Source: Bacteroidetes bacterium MED-G20
Lineage (GTDB): Bacteria; Bacteroidota; Bacteroidia; Flavobacteriales_D; Parvicellaceae
NCBI GenBank assembly: GCA_905181675.1
Contig: CAJIYZ010000071.1
Coordinates: 1 to 34,667, forward strand
DNA: 34,667 bases
Direction: 5' to 3'
Below are positions 17,250 to 24,925 of the stretch, one piece after another. A program made the translations under genes and the position numbers. The first letter of the stretch is position 1, and every line of letters begins with the position of its first letter. Under the pieces are notes generated by a model that saw nothing but the letters and a program-made list of their open reading frames with translations, was not told where the DNA came from and made no database searches.

Positions 17250-17945
17250 TTATTGAACTGATCTATTTTTTTCTTTCATTATTTTTTTTGGATAAACCTG
17301 TCTTATCGCTGATATTTTTTGCTTGTCACTCTCCACTTTGTCATTCAACTTCTCAAAAGAAACACCAAATCTATCTTGGCATAAACTATCTCTTAGAGAA
17401 TTTAGACCCTGCATTATTTGGTCTAAAACACTCATGTAGGTAACATAAGTAGTAGAGTTATCTAACTGAATGGATACCGTGGCATTGTTTGGCAGAGTTT
17501 GAAATCCGCTTCCAAAAGCAACACAAGCATCTAATCTTCTTGTCCATGCGTCTTGTTCTATCTTAAATAATGGAGCATCTGGATAAACGTTTAAAGCATT
17601 TTCTAAAGACTCTAAGGTGTCTTCGCAGATTTTTCTAGTCACTTCAATGTAAGATGGCTGATTTGGAGTTCCATCCTTATGTTGGTAAAACTTTTTTACA
17701 GCACTTTGAATATCAGTTATTTCTGCAAATTCACCTTCTATACCGATTTTGTCATTTTTATTTGCCATGATTTGCAGAACATTTCTTTCATTTAAAAGAA
17801 ATTCTACATCCGACTTTTGAGGTAATCTTTCCTCATGCACCTGAGGCAAATTCATGGTAGTAGTAATAAGAAAGAAAATTAAAAGCAAGAATGCGATGTC
17901 TGCCATCGATCCAGCATTAATTTCTTCAACCTCTCTTTTAGCCAT
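17250..17945 (-). CDS. ExbD/TolR-type biopolymer transport protein (long form)
   Basis: 231 residues, against about 140-150 for a standard ExbD. The N-terminal helix (about 14-31) carries the conserved Asp D16 in GSMADIAFLLLIFF. The periplasmic part is about 195 residues and includes three cysteines (C107, C141, C189), unusual for ExbD and possibly disulfide-forming. In many Bacteroidota a long and a short ExbD sit next to each other behind ExbB, as here, so the two may form a mixed dimer in one energising complex. Its ATG shares one base with the stop of the upstream membrane-protein gene (TAATG). No TonB gene is adjacent. Confidence 0.88.
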   Translation of the reverse strand: MAKREVEEINAGSMADIAFLLLIFFLITTTMNLPQVHEERLPQKSDVEFLLNERNVLQIMANKNDKIGIEGEFAEITDIQSAVKKFYQHKDGTPNQPSYIEVTRKICEDTLESLENALNVYPDAPLFKIEQDAWTRRLDACVAFGSGFQTLPNNATVSIQLDNSTTYVTYMSVLDQIMQGLNSLRDSLCQDRFGVSFEKLNDKVESDKQKISAIRQVYPKKIMKEKNRSVQ

Positions 17946-18487
17946 TACTTTATAAATTTAACTAGAGAACCACCTATCCATCCAAGAATTGCAATAGATG
18001 TTAAAACAGTAGTGGCATTAATTGCAGTACTTGCCAATTTCATATCTGAACCACTATCACCTTCTGAAAACACGTAAACTAAAACCATGAAAACAATAAA
18101 TATTCCAATTCCAGCTAGAGATCTGATTGCTTTTTTAGGATCAATAAAATAAAGATATCCAAATGCTGCTATAACCAATCCGGCTGCAAAATAGATAATG
18201 AACATAGAGAAATTAATTAGTGTAGAGACATCACTCCACAGAGTTTTTTCTTTTTCTAAGGAAATTTCAGAAGTTCTATTTGACAAGTGGGCATTAAGTT
18301 CAGTAGCAGTCATTTCATTTGCCAAGCCCTGACTCTTAGCCTCCACAATCGCCCATTGCTTTTGCTGTTCATAACTCATTTCTGCAGGATTGTCATCTTG
18401 CATAACCCATAGAGTAAAGAGAATTCCAAGAAAAACAATCGAATATGTTACGATTTTTGTAATTAAATTTAGTTTATTATTTTCCAT
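17945..18487 (-). CDS. four-helix membrane protein of the exbB-exbD cluster
   Basis: 180 residues, function not recognised. Four membrane helices can be seen (about 12-28, 91-114, 122-143 and 152-178). A soluble loop between the first and second (about 30-88) is rich in Glu, Gln and Ala and should be helical. The last helix ends in GGSLVKFIK. It lies between exbB (22 bases upstream) and the long exbD (1-base overlap). I recall a similar unnamed membrane protein in this place in other Bacteroidota clusters. An accessory subunit of the ExbB/ExbD motor is the natural guess, based only on context. Confidence 0.82.
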   Translation of the reverse strand: MENNKLNLITKIVTYSIVFLGILFTLWVMQDDNPAEMSYEQQKQWAIVEAKSQGLANEMTATELNAHLSNRTSEISLEKEKTLWSDVSTLINFSMFIIYFAAGLVIAAFGYLYFIDPKKAIRSLAGIGIFIVFMVLVYVFSEGDSGSDMKLASTAINATTVLTSIAILGWIGGSLVKFIK

Positions 18488-18509
18488 TTCTAGAAGCTTA
18501 ATTTAAAGG

Positions 18510-19367
18510 TTATTTTCCCAATTTATGCTTAACCAATACATCTATTAAAGAAATTGAAGCATCTTCCATTTGGTTTACCAAAGAGTCAATTTTAGAAACT
18601 ATATAGTTGTAAAAAATTTGAAGAATAATAGCCACTATTAAACCAGATACAGTAGTAATCAGAGCAACTTTAATACCTCCTGCTAATTCGTCTGGTTTTG
18701 CTTCTCCTTTAAGTTCAATTATATCAAATGCTTGAATCATTCCTATTACTGTCCCCATAAATCCAAGCATTGGAGCAAGAGCAATAAATAATCCAATCCA
18801 AGAAAGACCTCTTTCTAGCAATCCCATTTGAACGCCTCCATAAGCAATAACAGATTTCTCTACCATTTCCACACCTTCCGAACTTCTCTCCAAACCTTGA
18901 AGAAAAATACTGGCTACTGGACCACGAGTATTTCTACAAACATCTTTGGCAGCATCAACACCTCCATTTGAAAGAGCGTTTTCAATATCCTCAAGTAATT
19001 GTTTTGAGTTAGTCGTTGCTAGGTTTAAATAAATGATTCTTTCTATTGAAAGAGCTAAACCTAAAATCAATGCAATCAAAACAAATGACATAAAAAGCGG
19101 GCCACCTTCAATAAATTTTAATTTTAATGATTGGGATACAGAAGTATCTTCTTCTGGTGTTGCATCCAATTCCAATTCTTTATTTACTGATTCTAGTTCC
19201 TCTACTGGTTCTGATTCCATAACTTCTTCTGTTAATGCGGAATCTGGTGTTTCACTCATTTCTTGAGTTGTATCTGAGATTATAGTTTCTGCTGAATCAT
19301 TTTGAGCTGATAGAGGATTTAAAATAAATAATCCTAAAAATCCTAAAATAAAAATTACTTTTTTCAT
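18510..19367 (-). CDS. exbB: MotA/TolQ/ExbB proton channel family protein
   Basis: 285 residues, somewhat longer than classical ExbB. A signal-like hydrophobic N-terminus (MKKVIFILGFLGLFILNPLS) precedes an acidic linker of about 60 residues with Glu, Ser and Thr (about 22-85). Three membrane helices follow (about 93-115, 187-210 and 232-256). The diagnostic segment is IGLFIALAPMLGFMGTVIGM with GGIKVALITTVSGLIVAI. ExbB forms the pentameric proton channel around an ExbD dimer. It is the first gene of exbB - hypothetical - exbD - exbD. The extended acidic periplasmic N-terminus may contact peptidoglycan or partner proteins, but this is speculative. Confidence 0.93.
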   Translation of the reverse strand: MKKVIFILGFLGLFILNPLSAQNDSAETIISDTTQEMSETPDSALTEEVMESEPVEELESVNKELELDATPEEDTSVSQSLKLKFIEGGPLFMSFVLIALILGLALSIERIIYLNLATTNSKQLLEDIENALSNGGVDAAKDVCRNTRGPVASIFLQGLERSSEGVEMVEKSVIAYGGVQMGLLERGLSWIGLFIALAPMLGFMGTVIGMIQAFDIIELKGEAKPDELAGGIKVALITTVSGLIVAIILQIFYNYIVSKIDSLVNQMEDASISLIDVLVKHKLGK

Positions 19368-19473
19368 GTTAAATTTGTATGTCTTGTTTTAAATTTTGGC
19401 TTTTGATTTGGCCAAATTACAAAAAAATATAGCTTTTTTATTAAAATAATATTTAATCTTATTTAAAAAGATA

Positions 19474-20493
19474 TTATTCTGATACCTCTCCTGCAATATT
19501 GGATAGGAAAAGCTCTTTAAATTTATTTTTATCGAGTGGATGTTTTTTAATCAAAAGCATAGATTTAACTATTACGGTTTCTAATGTCATGTCTTTTACA
19601 CCAATAACACCAGCTTTTTTAAGCTGCAATCCAGTTTCATACTTTTCTTGCTCAACTTTTCCGGCTTTACATTGACTAACGTTAAGAAATATTTTATTGG
19701 ATGAATTTAAAAAATCCACAAGTTCGTTTTCTAAAGGAAGATTTCCAGATCCAAAGCTCATTAAAACCACAACTTTTGAAGAATTGCTTTGGATTGATTT
19801 TACTATATTTTTAATTATAATTCCAGGATAAAATAACACTACGTCAACCACTGGGTCAAAACCTTTTACATATTCTAAATTCTTACTCTTGTTTAAAAGC
19901 AAATAATTATGGTTGAAATTTATTTCCACCCCTACATCTGCTAAGGAAGGATAATTGTATGATTTAAAAGCATCAAAATGATCTGAACTAACTTTGGTTG
20001 TTCTATTTCCTCTAAAAAGTTGATTCTCAAAGTAAATAGCAACCTCTTGAATGATAGACTTGTTGTTTCGTTTCTTTGAAGCAATTTCAATTGCCGTAAT
20101 AAGGTTTTCTTTCCCATCTGTCCTCACTTGGCCAAGGGGGAGTTGTGAACCAGTTAATATAATAGGCTTTGACAAGTTTTGAAACATTAGGCTTAATGCA
20201 CTAGCGGTGTAGGACATTGTATCGGTCCCGTGCAAAACAACAAATCCATCGAAATAATCATAATTATTAAATATTTCATCCCCAATCTTAGTCCAGGTTT
20301 CAAAATTCATATTGGATGAGTCGATTGGTTTTTCAAATGCAACGGTTTCAATAGAACAGTTTATTTTATTGAGCTCTGGGACTTCTTCGGTTATTTGACT
20401 AAAATTAAAGGGTTTAAGTGAGGATTCTGCAGGGTCTTCTATCATCCCTATTGTCCCACCAGTATATAAAAGAAGTACCTTGGATTTTTTCAT
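19474..20493 (-). CDS. ansA: type I (cytoplasmic) L-asparaginase
   Basis: 339 residues without a signal peptide, fitting the cytoplasmic type I enzyme. The N-terminus has LLLYTGGTIGMIED with the nucleophile T14, and the second catalytic block is VVLHGTDTMSYTASAL with T90 and D91. PIILTGSQLPLGQ and ENLITAIEIA are also conserved. It hydrolyses L-asparagine to aspartate and ammonia. It is the last gene of a three-gene minus-strand unit and overlaps the UbiA-like gene by 4 bases (ATGA). A link with its membrane-protein neighbours is not evident. Confidence 0.95.
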   Translation of the reverse strand: MKKSKVLLLYTGGTIGMIEDPAESSLKPFNFSQITEEVPELNKINCSIETVAFEKPIDSSNMNFETWTKIGDEIFNNYDYFDGFVVLHGTDTMSYTASALSLMFQNLSKPIILTGSQLPLGQVRTDGKENLITAIEIASKKRNNKSIIQEVAIYFENQLFRGNRTTKVSSDHFDAFKSYNYPSLADVGVEINFNHNYLLLNKSKNLEYVKGFDPVVDVVLFYPGIIIKNIVKSIQSNSSKVVVLMSFGSGNLPLENELVDFLNSSNKIFLNVSQCKAGKVEQEKYETGLQLKKAGVIGVKDMTLETVIVKSMLLIKKHPLDKNKFKELFLSNIAGEVSE

Positions 20494-21281
20494 AAGACAA
20501 ATATTGGAAATATTACTAGTAATCCATCTAATACAAATAAATAATAATATTCAGTTCTGATTTTAAAAGATGGGATTAAAACTAAATTGGTGATAATCAT
20601 GAAAAAACAAAGTGGATAATTTGCAAGGTATAATGAATAAAAAAATAAAAAGAGAATACTTAATTGAGAAATGAAAAAAGCTATTCTTGGGCCTGTAAAT
20701 TGAGGTATTGTGTAAAAATTTTTTTCGTCAATATTTATGTCTCTTATGTCAAAAGGAATGGTTATTGCAAATACATATATAAAAACAATTAAAGCAATAT
20801 CCCAATTAAAACACACACTTGAAACAATCTGAGGCAAAACACAACATGTCCAGCACCAACAAATAGAAATAATTAAAATTTTTAAAAAAGGAATATTTCT
20901 TATTTGAAGTTTACTTGAAAAAGTATTTCTATAAAAAAAAACTAAACCTAAAAACGGAACAGAAAACAAAATCAAATAAAGATTCATAATATATAATGCA
21001 AGAAATGCAGAAATAAGAAATGAAATAAAAATTAACCACTTTATCAGCTTGTTGTTAGACTGACACCACAAAATCTGGTTAGAACGATGATTATGAATTT
21101 CTCTCTGAGGAACATTTTGCAAATTATATCCAAATAAAGTAGAAAAAAAAACCAAGATTAATAACAGCCAATTCAACTCTAATTTGGCGTAAAAAAAAGT
21201 AACTAGAGTAATACCAACAGCACCTAATGAAATCCATACATTAGAAAATACTATAAACTCTATTATTCTTTTTATTTGCAC
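20490..21281 (-). CDS. UbiA-like polytopic membrane protein
   Basis: 263 residues, about seven to eight membrane helices. The segment PFDIRDINIDEKNFYTIPQ (177-195) resembles the second Asp-rich motif of UbiA prenyltransferases (DxRDxxxD: D178, D181, D185). The first motif, normally NDxxDxxxD, is replaced by GYNLQNVPQREIHNH (51-65), without its aspartates. The protein is therefore either a divergent or non-catalytic relative. A cysteine-rich helix CWCWTCCV (141-148) is unusual. The start is GTG: the stop of the preceding gene lies in frame 3 bases upstream, so no earlier start is possible, and no early ATG exists. It is linked to ansA by a 4-base overlap. Function is unknown. Confidence 0.7.
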   Translation of the reverse strand: MQIKRIIEFIVFSNVWISLGAVGITLVTFFYAKLELNWLLLILVFFSTLFGYNLQNVPQREIHNHRSNQILWCQSNNKLIKWLIFISFLISAFLALYIMNLYLILFSVPFLGLVFFYRNTFSSKLQIRNIPFLKILIISICWCWTCCVLPQIVSSVCFNWDIALIVFIYVFAITIPFDIRDINIDEKNFYTIPQFTGPRIAFFISQLSILFLFFYSLYLANYPLCFFMIITNLVLIPSFKIRTEYYYLFVLDGLLVIFPIFVL

Positions 21282-21284
21282 AAA

Positions 21285-21965
21285 CTAACTGCCAATTATA
21301 TTATTTGCAATTATAGCTAATACAACTCCTAATAGACTGCCAGAAGAAGAACCAATATAGTTCTTGGTCTTTTTGACAGAATGAAAGCCTTTTTGATATT
21401 CATTTTTTAAAATGGCTTCTTCATTCATTTTTTTCGAATCTTCATCCTTTAGGTTTTTTGTTCTTACTATTAAGGTGCTAAGTACAGGAACTGCAATTAC
21501 TAATCCAGAGTTTGGATTATTGAAAAACCCTTTAGCATAGCTATCTAATGCACCTAATGCCACTCCGGAAACTAATCCCAAGGCAAAGTGTTTTATTGGA
21601 CGATAATTTTCTTTAGCTTCTCTCTTTCCCATTACATATTGCTCCATAAGTTCTTTAGTCAAAACATTTCCAGTGGAAGAATCGGGAACATAAACCCAGT
21701 TTTTGTTTAAGGTTGACGTACTGTAGTAAAGTATATCAGTATTAGGGTAAATTTTAAGTTTCCAAACATCTCTTTTGTTTTTTTTTTGGTAGCCCGCCAG
21801 GTGATCCTCATTAATTTCAAGTAATTTATAGGTTAAAGTATCCCCTGAAAGAAGGTGAAGTGTTATGTTTTGCAAGTCACTATTTTTATCTTGTGCATTA
21901 AATTGAAATGTTGTAAAAAAGAAGGCAATAAATAAAAATAATAGTTTTGATAATGGTTTGTTCAT
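21285..21965 (-). CDS. secreted or envelope hypothetical protein
   Basis: 226 residues, not recognised. The N-terminus (MNKPLSKLLFLFIAFFFTTF then QFNAQD) is a typical flavobacterial signal peptide with likely cleavage near residue 24. Next comes a small beta-rich region (about 30-85, ITLHLLSGDTLTYKLLEI...) that looks like a short beta-sheet domain. Two hydrophobic, Gly/Ala-rich stretches follow (about 128-165, ALGLVSGVALGALDSYAKG..., and 205-226, SLLGVVLAIIANNIIG), which could insert in a membrane. It is the first gene of a unit with the UbiA-like and ansA genes and is divergent from gcvP across 79 bases. Confidence 0.75.
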   Translation of the reverse strand: MNKPLSKLLFLFIAFFFTTFQFNAQDKNSDLQNITLHLLSGDTLTYKLLEINEDHLAGYQKKNKRDVWKLKIYPNTDILYYSTSTLNKNWVYVPDSSTGNVLTKELMEQYVMGKREAKENYRPIKHFALGLVSGVALGALDSYAKGFFNNPNSGLVIAVPVLSTLIVRTKNLKDEDSKKMNEEAILKNEYQKGFHSVKKTKNYIGSSSGSLLGVVLAIIANNIIGS

Positions 21966-22018
21966 AAAATAAAATTAAACAATTTGTCAACATCATATAG
22001 CAAAACAAGTTGTATATA

Positions 22019-22026
22019 TATATTTG
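22019..22026 (+). promoter_or_regulatory. -7 element upstream of gcvP
   Basis: TATATTTG matches TAnnTTTG, 18 bases before the gcvP ATG at 22045. It sits at the end of a short TA run (22013-22022). No -33 TTTG is found at 17-23 bases, so it is only half a promoter by pattern. The AT run may add DNA flexibility. No glycine riboswitch fits the 79-base gap. Confidence 0.4.
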
Positions 22027-22044
22027 TAACGATAAAAAATTATT

Positions 22045-24915
22045 ATGGATATGAATTCTTTTGAAAACAGGCATATCGGAGCTAATGAAGACGATATTAA
22101 AAAGATGTTGAATACAATTGGTTTAGGATCTGTTGATGAGTTAATACATCAAACTATTCCGAATTCAATTTTAAAAAACAGCCCATTAAAAATTGTAGAT
22201 GCAATAACTGAAAACGATTATTTAAATAATCTCAAAGAAATTGCTGATTTAAATAAAAACTTTGACAATTACATTGGCCAAGGTTACTACGGGACACTCA
22301 CCCCTAGCGTTATCAAAAGAAATATTTTATGTAACCCAGGTTGGTACACTGCTTATACTCCCTATCAGGCAGAAATTGCTCAAGGAAGATTAGAGGCACT
22401 TTTGAATTTTCAAACTTTTGTAACTGAACTTACAGGGATGGAAATGGCAAATGCATCCCTTTTAGATGAATCAACAGCTGCAGCAGAATCTATGTTGATG
22501 TTTTTTCACATGCGGTCGAGGGCACAAGTAAAATCAAATGTGAATAAATTTTTTGTTAGCAACGATTTATACCTACAGACAATTGATGTAATAACTGCAA
22601 GAGCAGAACCTCTTGGAATTGAAATTGTTTTTGGAGATCCAGAGTCTATAGATTTATCCAATGAATTTTTCGGTGCAATTGTTCAGTATCCAAATGCTTA
22701 CGGAGAAATTTACGACTATGGAGAATTTACTAATTCTGCTAAAGATTTAAATATTCAAGTTTCTGTCATAGCAGATGTAATGAGTCTTGTGTTGCTAAAA
22801 AGCCCTGGTAGTTGGGGAGCAGATGTAGTTGTTGGATCAACACAAAGATTTGGCGTACCAATGAGCTATGGTGGGCCTCATGCTGCATTTTTTGCCTGTA
22901 AAGAATCTCACAAAAGATATATTCCCGGAAGGATAATTGGAGTATCCTTAGATGTTCATGGAAATCCAGCATTAAGAATGGCTCTCCAGACAAGGGAACA
23001 ACATATTAAGCGAGGAAAAGCAACCTCTAATATATGTACTGCACAGGCACTTTTAGCTGTTATGGCTAGTATGTATGTTGTTTACCACGGCCCTAAAGGT
23101 TTAAAAAATATTGCTGAAACTATTAGACAGAAAACATCAAGTCTCAAACAAGCTCTTATAGCTCTTGGATACGAAATAAATAACTCTAATCACTTTGACA
23201 CTATATCCTTTAAAGAAAATCTTAATTCTATAAGACTTCATTTAGAAAAAAATGAAATCAATGTAGGTTATTATAAAGATTCTGTAACAATATCTATTGA
23301 TGAAACGACAAGCTGGGAAAGCTTAAATAAACTTGCAAAAATATTGGGCGATTTTAAAAAATCTAATTCAAAAGTAAATCTTGAAAAAGAAATAGAAAAC
23401 CCTCTTTTCTTGCCAAAAAGCAATTCATTTTTAGAACAAAATGTATTTAACTCTTATCATTCTGAGACAGAAATGATGAGGTACATAAAAAAACTTGAAA
23501 ATAAAGATTTATCACTTGTTCATGGAATGATTTCACTTGGATCCTGCACTATGAAGTTAAATGCTGCTACAGAAATGGAACCTATAACTTGGCCTGAATT
23601 TGCTAATTTACACCCGTTTTGTCCTGTGAATCAAACTCAAGGTTATCAACAAATATTTAAAGAATTGGCTGAAGATTTAAGTGAAATTACTGGATTCGAC
23701 CAAGTTTCACTTCAACCAAATAGTGGCGCGCAAGGCGAGTACAGTGGCCTTATGGTCATTAGAGCATATCACATTTCAAATGACGAAGGACATAGAAATA
23801 TATGTCTAATTCCTACTAGTGCTCACGGAACCAATCCTGCGAGCGCAGTTATGGCAGGAATGGAAGTAGTGTTGGTTAAATGTGATGATTTGGGAAATAT
23901 TGACATAGAAGATTTAAGAGAAAAAGCTTCCAATCATGCCGAAAATCTTTCTGCACTTATGGTTACTTACCCATCAACACATGGTGTTTTTGAAAAAGAC
24001 ATTATAGAAATTACTACGATTATTCATGATTTTGGCGGGCAAGTTTATATGGATGGTGCTAATATGAATGCACAAGTTGGTCTTACTTCTCCAGGACTAA
24101 TTGGAGCAGATGTCTGCCACTTAAATCTTCACAAAACTTTTGCCATTCCTCATGGTGGAGGTGGGCCAGGAATGGGGCCTATTGGGGTTGCAAAACATTT
24201 ATCGCCATTTTTACCTGGTAATCCAATTATAAAAACTGGTGGATCCCATGGAATTAAAGCAATCAATGGTGCTCCCTGGGGAAGTGCTTTAATTTTGATA
24301 ATTTCTTACGGTTATATAAAGCTATTAGGAGCTAAAGGATTAAAGAAATCAACTGAAATTGCTATTTTAAATGCCAACTATTTACAATCAAAATTGAAAG
24401 ACCATTACGATGTGCTTTATTGTGGACCTAGTGGTAAAGTTGCCCATGAAATGATTCTTGACTGTAGATCCTTTAAAAAAGATTCTGCCGTTGAAGTTGA
24501 AGATATAGCAAAAAGACTAATGGACTATGGCTTTCATGCACCAACTGTTAGTTTTCCTGTTGCGGGGACCCTAATGGTAGAGCCAACTGAAAGTGAGTCT
24601 TTAAAGGAATTGGATAGATTTGCAGAAGCAATGATTAGTATAAGAAAAGAAATTAAAGAAATAGCTGAAGAAAAATACGATGAAGTTGACAACGTTCTAA
24701 AAAATGCTCCTCATACTGCATTTCAAGCAATTGATGAGAATTGGAATCACAAATATTCAAGAAGAAAAGCTGTCTATCCTAACCTAAGCCAGATAAATAA
24801 TAAGTTTTGGCCACCAGTTGGTAGAGTAGATAATGCATATGGTGATAGAAACTTAATTTGTAGTTGCTTACCTTTGGAAGAATATGAAAAACAAAATGAA
24901 GTGATTGAATCATAA
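22045..24915 (+). CDS. gcvP: glycine dehydrogenase (decarboxylating), P-protein
   Basis: 956 residues, the full fused alpha/beta form. The N-terminus has SFENRHIGANEDDIKKML. The first half carries IGQGYYGTLTPSVIKRNI and NPGWYTAYTPYQAEIAQGRLEALLNFQ (split here only for length; residues about 77-120). The second half has the PLP lysine K697 in HLNLHKTFAIPHGGGGPG, and LMVEPTESES near the end. It decarboxylates glycine and passes the aminomethyl group to the H-protein lipoamide in the glycine cleavage system. gcvT and gcvH are not in the window, so the system is dispersed. A second Met at residue 3 is an equally possible start. The next gene starts 10 bases after its stop. Confidence 0.98.
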   Translation: MDMNSFENRHIGANEDDIKKMLNTIGLGSVDELIHQTIPNSILKNSPLKIVDAITENDYLNNLKEIADLNKNFDNYIGQGYYGTLTPSVIKRNILCNPGWYTAYTPYQAEIAQGRLEALLNFQTFVTELTGMEMANASLLDESTAAAESMLMFFHMRSRAQVKSNVNKFFVSNDLYLQTIDVITARAEPLGIEIVFGDPESIDLSNEFFGAIVQYPNAYGEIYDYGEFTNSAKDLNIQVSVIADVMSLVLLKSPGSWGADVVVGSTQRFGVPMSYGGPHAAFFACKESHKRYIPGRIIGVSLDVHGNPALRMALQTREQHIKRGKATSNICTAQALLAVMASMYVVYHGPKGLKNIAETIRQKTSSLKQALIALGYEINNSNHFDTISFKENLNSIRLHLEKNEINVGYYKDSVTISIDETTSWESLNKLAKILGDFKKSNSKVNLEKEIENPLFLPKSNSFLEQNVFNSYHSETEMMRYIKKLENKDLSLVHGMISLGSCTMKLNAATEMEPITWPEFANLHPFCPVNQTQGYQQIFKELAEDLSEITGFDQVSLQPNSGAQGEYSGLMVIRAYHISNDEGHRNICLIPTSAHGTNPASAVMAGMEVVLVKCDDLGNIDIEDLREKASNHAENLSALMVTYPSTHGVFEKDIIEITTIIHDFGGQVYMDGANMNAQVGLTSPGLIGADVCHLNLHKTFAIPHGGGGPGMGPIGVAKHLSPFLPGNPIIKTGGSHGIKAINGAPWGSALILIISYGYIKLLGAKGLKKSTEIAILNANYLQSKLKDHYDVLYCGPSGKVAHEMILDCRSFKKDSAVEVEDIAKRLMDYGFHAPTVSFPVAGTLMVEPTESESLKELDRFAEAMISIRKEIKEIAEEKYDEVDNVLKNAPHTAFQAIDENWNHKYSRRKAVYPNLSQINNKFWPPVGRVDNAYGDRNLICSCLPLEEYEKQNEVIES

Positions 24916-24925
24916 AAGAAATAAA

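Noticed and set aside
19441-19473. AT-rich hairpin after ansA as a terminator
   Set aside because: The stem is about five A/T-rich pairs with a bulge, too weak to call.
22012-22022. TA dinucleotide run before gcvP as a variable repeat (phase variation)
   Set aside because: Only about five units in an AT-rich intergenic region; too short to be a likely slippage site.
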